Below are positions 1-6,583 of a stretch of 8,423 nt of DNA, one piece after another. How positions within the stretch are numbered: the stretch's first letter is position 1; every line of letters begins with the position of its first letter. Source of the stretch: Bacillota bacterium (GTDB lineage Bacteria; Bacillota; Clostridia; Acetivibrionales; JAFADI01); contig JAFADI010000083.1 in the NCBI GenBank assembly GCA_023424965.1, forward strand, positions 1-8,423, given 5' to 3'. A program made the position numbers and the translations under genes. Under the pieces are notes generated by a model. The model did not search any database, was not told the origin of the DNA, and was given only the letters and a program-made list of their open reading frames with translations.

Positions 1-40
1 GCGACGACGTTTTCTTTCGTCTCGATTTTCTTTCCCAATG

Positions 41-69
41 TTGTACTGCGGCGGACGATGTTCTATACT
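41..69 (+). promoter_or_regulatory. Sigma-A-type promoter of the ArsR operon
   Basis: A -35 element TTGTAC (41-46) is separated by exactly 17 bp from a -10 element TATACT (64-69), each close to consensus. Transcription would start near 75-77, inside the inverted repeat that follows, which fits a promoter repressed by the product of its first gene. The upstream 40 bases show nothing else recognisable. Confidence 0.7.
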
Positions 70-71
70 AA

Positions 72-97
72 AAATGGTTCAAGGATTTGAACCATTT
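72..97 (+). promoter_or_regulatory. Perfect inverted repeat, probable ArsR operator
   Basis: AAATGGTTCAA (72-82) and TTGAACCATTT (87-97) are perfect 11-bp inverted arms around the spacer GGAT. The site begins 2 bp after the -10 box and covers the likely transcription start and early leader. ArsR-family dimers usually bind such palindromes in their own promoters, so this is inferred to be the autoregulatory operator. It ends 18 bp before the regulator start codon. Confidence 0.75.
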
Positions 98-115
98 AAC
101 CGGGAGGGGAATACC

Positions 116-484
116 ATGGATTTTGATAAACAGATCGATTTCATTAAAGCTGATTTTGAAAAAAGTCGCCGACTGCTTCTCGCCATCGGGGATGAGACCC
201 GGCAGTCCATTATCATTACGCTGCTGAGTGCGGGATGTGATGGAATGCGGGTGGGTGAAATTACAGCAAAGACGCACCTTTCCCGCCCGGCAGTGTCCCA
301 TCATTTGAAAATCTTGTTGGACGCAGGGCTGGTAGATGTATGGCATGAGGGAACCATGAATTTTTACACGGGTAACTTCGGAAAGGAATTTCAGCATCTG
401 TGCGATTTGGTGCGTCACATCGAGGAGTTTCGCGCGGCGGTGACCGAAACCTTCGGCAGTGACACCTGTTACAGCATCAAATAA
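116..484 (+). CDS. ArsR-family winged-helix transcriptional regulator
   Basis: The 122-residue protein has the ArsR-family layout. An N-terminal helix precedes the typical IGDETRQSIIITLL segment (24-37). The recognition helix follows at about 54-71 (SRPAVSHHLKIL core), then a short wing near 73-86. It probably represses its own operon through the palindrome at 72-97. The ELCVCD metal-binding motif of classical ArsR/SmtB sensors is absent, and the three cysteines (41, 96, 118) are scattered, so a metal ligand is not predicted and the inducer is unknown. The start is the ATG at 116, preceded by GGGAGGGGA (102-110). An upstream in-frame ATG at 38 lies before the promoter and is rejected. The next gene follows after 13 bp. 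Confidence 0.9.
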   Translation: MDFDKQIDFIKADFEKSRRLLLAIGDETRQSIIITLLSAGCDGMRVGEITAKTHLSRPAVSHHLKILLDAGLVDVWHEGTMNFYTGNFGKEFQHLCDLVRHIEEFRAAVTETFGSDTCYSIK

Positions 485-497
485 GGAGCGTGTAAGC

Positions 498-1274
498 ATG
501 ACAATTTTCTATTTTACATCCACCGGCAACTGCCTCGCAGTGGCTAAAAAAATCGGCGGTAATCTTGTTTCTATTCCACAGGTTATTGATTCACCCGATC
601 TGCACTTCAAAGATGACGTCATTGGCCTGATTTTCCCTATTTATGGTTTCGGAATGCCCAAAATGGTCCGTAAATTCCTCGAAAAAGTCACATGGGAGGC
701 CGACTACTCCTTTGCCATCGGTACCTATGGAAATCTGCCCGGTGCGGCGATGGTGGATGTGCAAAAATTTGCGAAGAACCATGGACAGCACTTCGATTAT
801 GCCGAAAGCCTGCTGATGGTAGATAATTATCTGCCTGGCTTTGATATGAATGACCAAATAGCCAAGCTGCCGGAGAAGCATGTTGATGAGAGCCTTTCCG
901 GGATCATCGGGGATATTCAAAACCGCAGAAGGCTTGATGCAGCAGCAGGACCTGTCTGGAAAGCCCTTACCGCAGTGGTAAGAAGCGGCGAGAATCTCTT
1001 ACTGAACGGCAAGCAGGGGCAGCGTTACAGGATAAGTCAAGATTGTACCAGATGCGGCATCTGCGCTAAAATCTGCCCTGTCGGAAACATTGCCGTCACT
1101 GATCAAGTAGTGTTCAAAGATCAATGTGAGGTGTGCCTTGGGTGCCTCCATATGTGTCCCCAAAATGCAATACACATGAAAAACGAAAAGAGCATCGCAC
1201 GGTGGCGTAATCCCGAAGTTTCACTGAATGAAATTATCAGTGCCAACAACAGGCAGAAAGGGGACACAAAATGA
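498..1274 (+). CDS. EFR1-type flavodoxin-ferredoxin fusion protein
   Basis: The 258-residue protein joins two redox modules. The N-terminal part starts with FYFTSTGNC (4-12), the TSTGN phosphate-binding loop of flavodoxin-like FMN domains. It continues through the IGLIFPIYGFGMPKMV segment (42-57) typical of EFR1-type proteins. The C-terminal part carries two [4Fe-4S] motifs of the form CxxCxxCxxxCP, at C183/C186/C189/C193 and C210/C213/C216/C220. This is a cytosolic bacterial-type ferredoxin domain. It presumably passes electrons between a low-potential donor and a partner, perhaps the reductase encoded next. The start at 498 is chosen because TAAGGAG (482-488) lies just upstream. A start at 459 would overlap the regulator. 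The stop overlaps the next gene by 4 bp (ATGA), so translational coupling is likely. The physiological partner is not known. Confidence 0.88.
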   Translation: MTIFYFTSTGNCLAVAKKIGGNLVSIPQVIDSPDLHFKDDVIGLIFPIYGFGMPKMVRKFLEKVTWEADYSFAIGTYGNLPGAAMVDVQKFAKNHGQHFDYAESLLMVDNYLPGFDMNDQIAKLPEKHVDESLSGIIGDIQNRRRLDAAAGPVWKALTAVVRSGENLLLNGKQGQRYRISQDCTRCGICAKICPVGNIAVTDQVVFKDQCEVCLGCLHMCPQNAIHMKNEKSIARWRNPEVSLNEIISANNRQKGDTK

Positions 1275-2296
1275 ACGAAACAATTGCAGTTACCGGTGGC
1301 ACCGGCTATATTGCCGGATTTGTCATCGCCGAATTTTTAAATCACGGCTATAGGGTATGTGCAAGCGTGCGCAGCTTATCGAAAATCGAAGCCTTAAAAA
1401 AAGACCTGTTCGCTTTTGTGAATGAAGAAGCCTTGTCGCGCCTTTCGGCGTTTGAGGCTGATTTAACTTCACCAGAGGGCTGGGCAGATGGTTTCTCCGG
1501 TGTAGACGGCATTATTCACGTTGCTTCCCCTTTGGGACACGGTACAGAGTCCGCAGAACAATTGAGGCATGTCGCTGAGGGCGGCACGCTGAATGTCCTG
1601 CAAGGAGCGTTGGACGCCGGAGTAAAGCGGGTTGTCATGACATCCTCCCAGGCGGCCTCCACCCCCAAAATATCTGCAGGGAAGGTTGTGCTGGATGAAA
1701 GCTTCTGGAGTGATGACGATAATCCCGAACTTGACCCTTACCGTTTATCAAAAATCGCCTCTGAAAAGGCGGCGTGGGCTTTTTCCAAGAAACATGGGCT
1801 TGATTTGACCACTGTTCTGCCCGGAGCGGTTTTCGGACAGGTTATGAGCGCCGGAAATATCAGCTCCAACGATATTCTTCTCAGGCTGATCAATGGTGGG
1901 CTACCCCGTAGCCTGAATGTCCCCCTTGAGGTGAGCAATGTACGGGATCTGGCACAACTCCACCGACTGGCATTTGAGAATGACAATGCCATTGGAGAGC
2001 GCTTTCTTGCCGCCAGCCAAACAATTCGTATGCCGGAAGTGGCGCAGATTTATCGTGAGCAATATCCCGATTCAAAAACGCCAACAAAAGTGTTTCCCAA
2101 CTGGATGGTGCGCTTTCTGTCAGCTTTTATTCCAGCCCTGCGCGCAATGGTGCCTATGTTGGGCCGTGAGTATTCACACACCACAGAGAAAGCCGAGCGG
2201 CTTCTGGGATGGATTCAGCACACCCCACGGGAAACCGTATTGGATGCAGCGGCCTCCTTCGAGCAGCTGGGGATGATTAAAAGCCGTAGTTACTGA
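1271..2296 (+). CDS. Extended SDR, NAD(P)-dependent epimerase/dehydratase-like oxidoreductase
   Basis: The 341-residue protein is an extended short-chain dehydrogenase/reductase. The nucleotide-binding loop VTGGTGYIAG (7-16) shows the TGxxG start, with Ala15-Gly16 where TGxxGxxG has its last Gly. DLTSPEGW (64-71) and IIHVASP (81-87) are the usual second and fourth strand motifs. The catalytic set is Ser125/Ser126 (VVMTSS), Tyr157 and Lys161 (PYRLSK). The pattern resembles dihydroflavonol-4-reductase or aldehyde reductase (GRE2-like) members, so reduction of a carbonyl on a small organic molecule is plausible, but the substrate cannot be read from sequence. There is no transmembrane segment or signal peptide. 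It is the last gene of the ArsR operon, starting within the stop of the ferredoxin gene. A hairpin follows 44 bp after its stop. Confidence 0.9.
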   Translation: MNETIAVTGGTGYIAGFVIAEFLNHGYRVCASVRSLSKIEALKKDLFAFVNEEALSRLSAFEADLTSPEGWADGFSGVDGIIHVASPLGHGTESAEQLRHVAEGGTLNVLQGALDAGVKRVVMTSSQAASTPKISAGKVVLDESFWSDDDNPELDPYRLSKIASEKAAWAFSKKHGLDLTTVLPGAVFGQVMSAGNISSNDILLRLINGGLPRSLNVPLEVSNVRDLAQLHRLAFENDNAIGERFLAASQTIRMPEVAQIYREQYPDSKTPTKVFPNWMVRFLSAFIPALRAMVPMLGREYSHTTEKAERLLGWIQHTPRETVLDAAASFEQLGMIKSRSY

Positions 2297-2340
2297 AGAG
2301 TGGCATCTTTTTCACCTAAAGACCCGCATTGACCTCATCC

Positions 2341-2374
2341 AAAGAAGCCGATTGTTATTGCAGTTGGCTTCTTT
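2341..2374 (+). terminator. Probable terminator hairpin of the ArsR operon
   Basis: AAAGAAGCCGATTG (2341-2354) can pair along its full 14 bases with CAGTTGGCTTCTTT (2361-2374), counting two G-U pairs, around a 6-base loop TTATTG. The 3' arm ends in a T-rich stretch (CTTCTTTCT) instead of a clean T-run, so this is an imperfect intrinsic terminator. Its position after the reductase and before a new regulatory region supports the role. Confidence 0.55.
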
Positions 2375-2410
2375 CTCATATCTTCAGTCTCCTGCAATTA
2401 TTTTTGATAA

Positions 2411-2432
2411 ATAATAGTTGCAAAGGAAACTA
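2411..2432 (+). repeat. Direct repeat copy 1 with MarR-like quasi-palindrome
   Basis: This 22-bp element is repeated exactly at 2448-2469. Its core TAGTTGCAAAGGAAACTA (2415-2432) is a 7-N4-7 inverted repeat (TAGTTGC/GAAACTA, 6 of 7 positions matching). The size suits a MarR dimer site. It lies 58 bp upstream of the regulator gene. Confidence 0.7.
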
Positions 2433-2447
2433 GTTTGTTGTATGCTG

Positions 2448-2469
2448 ATAATAGTTGCAAAGGAAACTA
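2448..2469 (+). promoter_or_regulatory. Direct repeat copy 2, probable MarR operator
   Basis: This is the second identical copy of the 22-bp element, 37 bp downstream of the first, with the same quasi-palindromic core at 2452-2469. It overlaps GATAAT (2447-2452), a possible -10 box (5 of 6 matches), although no good -35 sits at the right distance. It ends just before the ribosome binding site. Two tandem sites before a MarR gene suggest cooperative autoregulation. Confidence 0.6.
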
Positions 2470-2489
2470 ATTAACGGGGGAAGAAAGAA

Positions 2490-2939
2490 ATGAAAAAAGA
2501 GCCAATTGGCAAATATGTTGCAGCAATATATAGGAATATGCAAAGTATTATAAATTTTAAGCTTGCGGATATAGATATCAAGAGCGGACAACAAGATTTT
2601 CTCTTTGCAATTTCAAAAAATGAAGGAATAAGCCAAAAAGAACTAAGTACCACGCTATATGTTGGCAAATCAACGACTGCAAAAGCTGTTAAGAATTTGA
2701 TCAATAGCGGTTATATTACGCGAGAACAGGATATGGCGGACAAGCGATACAATCGACTGTATCTAACTGAAAAGGGCAAAGCAATCGCCCCTAGAATGAG
2801 TGCAACTTTTTCAGAAATCATGAATATTTTTGCAAGAGGCTTATCCGATGATGAATTTGAACAAACGCTGATATTGTTAAAAAAGATACTTAGAAGCTTT
2901 AGTGATGAAAAAAGAAAGATAACTTCAGATTTGGATTGA
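2490..2939 (+). CDS. MarR-family transcriptional regulator (exporter operon)
   Basis: The 149-residue protein has MarR architecture. A dimerisation helix lies at 1-30 and the winged helix-turn-helix at about 34-96. GISQKELSTTL (46-56) and VGKSTTAKAVKNL (58-70) form the HTH. The wing (about 76-92) contains the family's D-x2-D-K-R turn (DMADKRYNRLYL), and a C-terminal helix pair closes the dimer. It probably represses itself and the exporter and tautomerase genes downstream through the two repeats at 2411-2469, released by a small ligand, as is usual for MarR proteins next to an efflux gene. The start is the ATG at 2490, behind GGGGGAAG (2476-2483). The gene is clearly richer in A and T than the operons on either side, which may mean separate acquisition. 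Confidence 0.9.
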   Translation: MKKEPIGKYVAAIYRNMQSIINFKLADIDIKSGQQDFLFAISKNEGISQKELSTTLYVGKSTTAKAVKNLINSGYITREQDMADKRYNRLYLTEKGKAIAPRMSATFSEIMNIFARGLSDDEFEQTLILLKKILRSFSDEKRKITSDLD

Positions 2940-2977
2940 AAATATAAATGGAAATTACCGGGAAGAAGGAATGCATC

Positions 2978-4159
2978 GTGAAGGAAAAACAACAAAAATC
3001 TGTGACTCTTTTAACAGAAGACTTTATCCTCATTACTATCATAAATCTGTTGATTTTTTTCGGGTTTCAAATGCTCATGCCCACGTTTCCGGTTTACATT
3101 AAAAAATTAGGTGGAGAAGATTCGATTGTTGGCCTGGTAGCAGGAATTTTCACAGTATCTTCTTTGGTGGCCCGACTGCTTTCTGGCATGGCACTTGATC
3201 GAATCGGGCGTCGCGGAGTGTTCCTGGTAGGACTGGCTGTATTTATTTTTGCGGGTTTGTCTTACAGCTGGCTTCCTACAATTGGGTTCATTCTCATGTT
3301 TCGTTTGATTCACGGTTTGGGGTGGGGGGCTTCCAGTACGGCCTCCAGCACCATTGCGTCAGACAGCATACCCAAAGAACGTTTGGGAGAAGGGATGGGA
3401 TATTTTAGCCTGGCAAGCAGCTTGTCAATGGCCATAGCCCCTGCTGCCGGCTTGTTTGTAATCTCAAACTACAGTTTTACTATCCTATTTTTTGTGTCCT
3501 CCGGGCTGGCTGCTTTAGGATTTCTTTTATCACTGGCACTCAAATACCGCAAAATTGAAATGCTGGAACAGCCAAAAGCAAAGGCTGCATTTTTTGACAA
3601 ATCAGCGATTCGTCCCTCGATTGTAATATTTTTCATTACAATGTCCTATGGTACGGTTGTCAGCTTTCTACCCCTGTATGCGGCCCAGGGAGGGATACAA
3701 AACATTGGACTCTTTTTTACCTTCTATGCTATAGCTTTATTAATTTCCAGGCCTGTTTTTGGCCGGATTAGCGACCGGCTGGGGTATAACTTTGCAATAA
3801 TCCCTGGTTTGACCTGTGTGCTCATAACCATGGTACTATTGTCCCAGGCGTCAATAATGCCTATGTTTCTGATCGCAGCTTTCGTTTACGGAATTGGGTT
3901 TGGAGCAGCAGTATCAAGTTTGCAAGCGATGGCAGTGGTCAATACTCCTCCCAATCGCCGGGGAGCGGCAAATGCTACTTTCTTTACAGGATTCGACAGC
4001 GGCATCGGTCTTGGAGCAATCATTTTTGGAGCCGTCGCTTCGGCCATAGGATATAGCCGGATGTACCTTTGGGCGGTTATGCCTGTTGTACTGGCGTTTA
4101 TCCTTTACTTTGCAATTACAAACAATAAAACGTCTGGTGTCCCCGTGGAGAACAAATAG
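2978..4159 (+). CDS. Major facilitator superfamily transporter, drug-exporter type
   Basis: The 393-residue inner-membrane protein has about 12 hydrophobic segments in two halves split by a charged loop near 190-212. The loop between helices 2 and 3 carries the MFS signature GMALDRIGRRG (70-80). The equivalent loop in the second half is GRISDRLG (262-269). GLGWGASSTASS (113-124) lies in helix 4 or 5. Length and motifs fit proton-driven DHA1-type exporters, but substrate and direction are inferred. A GTG start at 2978 is preferred because AGAAGGA (2964-2970) precedes it by 7 bases. The in-frame ATG at 2948 would add 10 residues but lacks a binding site. It lies 38 bp after the MarR gene and 14 bp before the tautomerase, in one apparent operon. 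Confidence 0.88.
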   Translation: MKEKQQKSVTLLTEDFILITIINLLIFFGFQMLMPTFPVYIKKLGGEDSIVGLVAGIFTVSSLVARLLSGMALDRIGRRGVFLVGLAVFIFAGLSYSWLPTIGFILMFRLIHGLGWGASSTASSTIASDSIPKERLGEGMGYFSLASSLSMAIAPAAGLFVISNYSFTILFFVSSGLAALGFLLSLALKYRKIEMLEQPKAKAAFFDKSAIRPSIVIFFITMSYGTVVSFLPLYAAQGGIQNIGLFFTFYAIALLISRPVFGRISDRLGYNFAIIPGLTCVLITMVLLSQASIMPMFLIAAFVYGIGFGAAVSSLQAMAVVNTPPNRRGAANATFFTGFDSGIGLGAIIFGAVASAIGYSRMYLWAVMPVVLAFILYFAITNNKTSGVPVENK

Positions 4160-4173
4160 AAGGAGGTGAAATT

Positions 4174-4362
4174 ATGCCGGTTATAAGTTTTGAGGTACCT
4201 AAAATTACAAAAGAGCAGAAAGCTAAACTTGTTAAGGAGATTGTGGTAAAAGCAAGTGAAATACTGAATATACCTGAACAAGCCTTCATTACCGTGATTA
4301 AAGAGAATGACCTGGAGAATATCGGTAATGGCACTACACTATTATCCGATAGGCATAAATAA
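4174..4362 (+). CDS. Small tautomerase of the 4-oxalocrotonate tautomerase family, DmpI-like
   Basis: The 62-residue protein begins Met-Pro-Val-Ile-Ser. After Met removal, Pro1 would be the catalytic base of the tautomerase superfamily. A beta-alpha-beta fold is expected: strand 2-7, helix 11-30, strand 37-42 (FITVIKEND). The length matches the family's usual 60-odd residues, and such proteins form hexamers. The sequence pattern, including VIKENDLENIG, resembles the DmpI-like branch. Arg11 and Arg39, which bind substrate in classical 4-oxalocrotonate tautomerase, are not present (Thr11 and Thr39 in mature numbering), so a different substrate is likely. Translation should be strong, with AAGGAGGTGA (4160-4169) directly after the transporter stop and 4 bases before the ATG. 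It may modify a compound linked to the exporter, but this is inference. Confidence 0.85.
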   Translation: MPVISFEVPKITKEQKAKLVKEIVVKASEILNIPEQAFITVIKENDLENIGNGTTLLSDRHK

Positions 4363-4365
4363 TCC

Positions 4366-4415
4366 AAACAAGCTCGAGGAGTTATATCCCCGGGCTTATT
4401 TGATGTTTGTTTTTT
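4366..4415 (+). terminator. Terminator of the MarR-MFS-tautomerase operon
   Basis: AAACAAGCTCGAGGA (4366-4380) pairs with TCCCCGGGCTTATTT (4387-4401) around a 6-base loop GTTATA. The 15-position stem has two mismatches and one G-U pair. A T-rich tract follows at 4406-4415, four bases after the stem. The hairpin begins 3 bases after the tautomerase stop, as expected for an operon end. The T-run overlaps the -35 region of the next promoter. Confidence 0.7.
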
Positions 4416-4443
4416 GCATATTTTTATGAAACCATGTTATAAT
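4414..4443 (+). promoter_or_regulatory. Extended -10 promoter of the MarR-DUF1538-PII operon
   Basis: A -35 TTGCAT (4414-4419) and a perfect -10 TATAAT (4438-4443) are separated by 18 bp. A TG dinucleotide at 4435-4436 forms an extended -10 (TGTTATAAT). This is the best promoter match in the window. The start site would be near 4450, inside the AT-rich repeat cluster, so repression by a protein bound there is likely. Confidence 0.8.
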
Positions 4444-4485
4444 AATACTTATAGAATATAAATATTATTGACTATAAATATTATT
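4441..4485 (+). promoter_or_regulatory. Cluster of three AT-rich half-sites, probable MarR operator
   Basis: TATAAATATTATT occurs twice in direct orientation (4457-4469 and 4473-4485, period 16). AATAATACTTATA (4441-4453) is its reverse complement at 12 of 13 positions. The first and second units form a palindrome with a 3-base centre. The first and third form a longer one (AATAATACTTATAG against CTATAAATATTATT, 13 of 14). The cluster overlaps the -10 end and the likely transcription start. It is inferred to bind the MarR protein encoded 41 bp downstream. Confidence 0.65.
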
Positions 4486-4525
4486 AATCATAACAATGAT
4501 AGGGGCTATTATCGGAGTGGGAGAC

Positions 4526-4966
4526 ATGAATTTTGATAATTACCGGGAACAGTTGTGGCTGCTTGTCAGAAGAACCGAAGAGAACCTTCGGACAATCATC
4601 GAACCCATGTGCCGGGAAAGCGAGCTTACTTTTGTACAGCTGCGTGTGCTGGCCTGCCTGAATGCAGGGAAGGTAATGACCATGGGGGAACTGGCAAAAC
4701 AAATTCATATGGCAGATGCAAATCTTTCACCCCTGTGCAAAAAGCTGGAGCAGCGCGGCCTGATTAAAAGGGAACGGGACCCGGAGGACGAGAGAGCCGT
4801 TCACATCCGGCTGACACGGGACGGGGCTGAGCTGGTAAGGGATACAAATGCACAAATGAACACCCGGTTTGTTGAAATGTTTGAAGGGCAGGAAAAAAAC
4901 CTGCTTGAAATTGTGAATCTGCTGGACCAGTTTAATGTTATGCTGGAAGCCGTGATCCGCAAATGA
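4526..4966 (+). CDS. MarR-family transcriptional regulator (DUF1538-PII operon)
   Basis: The 146-residue protein is a second, distinct MarR regulator. It has an N-terminal dimer helix (5-30) and a DNA-binding core from about 34 to 96. VMTMGELAKQIHMADANLSP (50-69) covers the HTH. The wing RERDPEDERAVHIRLT (82-97) carries the conserved D-x-R-A/H pattern. A long C-terminal helix pair (100-145) completes the dimerisation domain. It probably controls its own promoter through the repeats at 4441-4485, and thereby the two downstream genes, because the 87-bp gap to DUF1538 shows no clear terminator. The start at 4526 follows GGAGTGGGAG (4514-4523). An in-frame ATG at 4496 lacks a binding site. The inducer is unknown. 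Confidence 0.9.
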   Translation: MNFDNYREQLWLLVRRTEENLRTIIEPMCRESELTFVQLRVLACLNAGKVMTMGELAKQIHMADANLSPLCKKLEQRGLIKRERDPEDERAVHIRLTRDGAELVRDTNAQMNTRFVEMFEGQEKNLLEIVNLLDQFNVMLEAVIRK

Positions 4967-5053
4967 TAGAATCCTGTGCTCCGTCCGCCTCCGCGGCGGG
5001 AACCGCAGAAATTCATTCAATGTAAAATATACACGGTGGGCGAAGAGGTGTGA

Positions 5054-6583
5054 ATGAAAAAAATATTAAATGCAAAAATCAGAGAGGCATTGTCGTCCGT
5101 GCTGCCCATTACCGCAATTGTATTTTTTTTAAGCGTGACGATTGTGCCCATGCCTGTGGGAACAATATTTCTGTTCCTGACCGGTGCCGCCATGCTCATC
5201 CTGGGGATGGGATTTTTCTCTCTGGGTGCGGATACCGCCATGGTCCCCATGGGAGAGGGGATAGGCGCTGCGCTGACAAAATCCAAGAAAATAGGGGTCA
5301 TTGCACTTGTCAGCCTGCTTATAGGCGTGCTTGTCACCGTTGCCGAGCCGGATTTGATGGTCCTGGCAAACCAGGTCCCGTCGATCCCCAACCCTCTGCT
5401 CATCTGGACGGTTGCCCTGGGCGTGGGATTTTTCCTGACGGTTGCGGTACTGCGCATATTTTTTAAGATCAGCCTGTCCTATATCTTTGCCTTTTCTTAT
5501 CTTCTGGTTTTCATCCTGATGTTTTTCGTACCGAAGGATTTCATCGCCATGGCCTTTGACAGCGGAGGCGTTACCACCGGGGCCATTACCGTCCCCTTTA
5601 TCATGACGCTGGGTATCGGTATCTCATCCATCCGGGGCGACAAGAATTCTGAGGAAGACAGCTTCGGACTGACCGCACTGTGCAGCATCGGCCCGGTTTT
5701 GGCAGTTTTGCTGCTGGGTATTTACTATACGCCCACAACGGCAGACTATACGGCCATTGTTATTCCGGATGTCACGACGACAATCGATGTGGCAAAACAA
5801 TTCCTCACAGGCATTGCCTCATATTCAAAAGAAGTATTGAGTGCGCTGCTGCCGATTGTACTGTTCTTTGCAGTATTCCAGCTCATCACAAAGAGATTCA
5901 GAAAGCATGATCTTATCAAAATCGGCGTAGGCCTGATTTATACCTTTGTGGGCCTTGTGCTGTTCCTGGCGGGAGTAAATATCGGCTTTATGTCCGTTGG
6001 CTATTACATCGGCAGTGAAATCGCTTCCTCGGCATATATGTGGGTACTTGTCCCCCTGGGAATACTCATCGGATATTTCATCGTGGATGCGGAACCAGCC
6101 GTCCATGTCCTGAACAAGCAGGTGGAAGAGGTTTCCCGCGGGGCTATTTCGCAGAAATCCATGCGTCTCGGCCTTTCGGTCGGCGTCGCGGTCTCGGTTG
6201 CACTGGCCATGGTTCGCAGTTTGACCGGCATTAACATGCTGTGGTTTCTGGTTCCCGGGTATGCAATTGCCATCGCCCTTGCTTTCATTACGCCGAAGAT
6301 ATTTATGAGCATCGCTTTTGACAGCGGAGGAATCGCCAGCGGCACAATGACGGCGACCTTTCTTCTGCCCTTTGCCATCGGGGCCTGTGAAAGCGTCGGC
6401 GGAAATATTATGACGGACGCATTCGGAGTTATTGCGATGGTTGCAATGACGCCGCTGATATCCATACAGATTATGGGACTTATCTATAAACGGAAAATGG
6501 AAGTGAGTGAGACAATGTCCGGCAAGACACCTGAGCTTGAGGATATCATTATCAATTACGAGGAGGACAATTGCAATGATTAA
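5054..6583 (+). CDS. DUF1538 integral membrane protein with internal duplication
   Basis: The 509-residue, very hydrophobic protein matches the DUF1538 family as I recognise it. It is built of two similar halves in tandem. Half one has LSSVLPI (13-19), AEPDLMVLANQV (97-108) and MAFDSGGVTTG (166-176). Half two has LSALLPI (262-268), AEPAVHVLNKQV (346-357) and IAFDSGGIASG (420-430), offset by about 250 residues. The paired AEP-x3-VL-x2-Q and AFDSGG-x3-G motifs contain the only conserved polar residues within the membrane parts, so they may line a substrate path. Each half has about six or seven hydrophobic segments. No biochemical function is established to my knowledge; a transporter or channel is inferred. 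GAAGAGGTG precedes the ATG, and the C-terminus overlaps the PII-like gene by 8 bp. Confidence 0.85.
   Translation: MKKILNAKIREALSSVLPITAIVFFLSVTIVPMPVGTIFLFLTGAAMLILGMGFFSLGADTAMVPMGEGIGAALTKSKKIGVIALVSLLIGVLVTVAEPDLMVLANQVPSIPNPLLIWTVALGVGFFLTVAVLRIFFKISLSYIFAFSYLLVFILMFFVPKDFIAMAFDSGGVTTGAITVPFIMTLGIGISSIRGDKNSEEDSFGLTALCSIGPVLAVLLLGIYYTPTTADYTAIVIPDVTTTIDVAKQFLTGIASYSKEVLSALLPIVLFFAVFQLITKRFRKHDLIKIGVGLIYTFVGLVLFLAGVNIGFMSVGYYIGSEIASSAYMWVLVPLGILIGYFIVDAEPAVHVLNKQVEEVSRGAISQKSMRLGLSVGVAVSVALAMVRSLTGINMLWFLVPGYAIAIALAFITPKIFMSIAFDSGGIASGTMTATFLLPFAIGACESVGGNIMTDAFGVIAMVAMTPLISIQIMGLIYKRKMEVSETMSGKTPELEDIIINYEEDNCND

Noticed and set aside
68..499. 143-codon minus-strand open frame opposite the ArsR gene
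   Set aside because: The ArsR domain on the plus strand is clear, with promoter and ribosome binding site. The opposite frame shows no family features.
2411..2469. The two 22-bp repeats as a CRISPR or attachment site
   Set aside because: There are only two copies with a 15-bp gap, quasi-palindromic, in a MarR promoter and with no integrase or cas gene nearby, so an operator pair explains them better.
4985..4999. CCGCC/GGCGG hairpin between the MarR gene and DUF1538
   Set aside because: The stem is only 5 bp and has no T-run after it, so it is not called a terminator. The three genes are kept as one operon.
5013..5018. TAAAAT as a possible -10 box of a separate DUF1538 promoter
   Set aside because: No -35-like hexamer occurs 16-18 bp upstream, where the sequence is GC-rich.
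5017..5457. Minus-strand open frame of 146 codons opposite the start of DUF1538
   Set aside because: The low-complexity Pro/Ser/Thr/Arg translation is typical of the antisense of a hydrophobic gene, and nothing supports expression.
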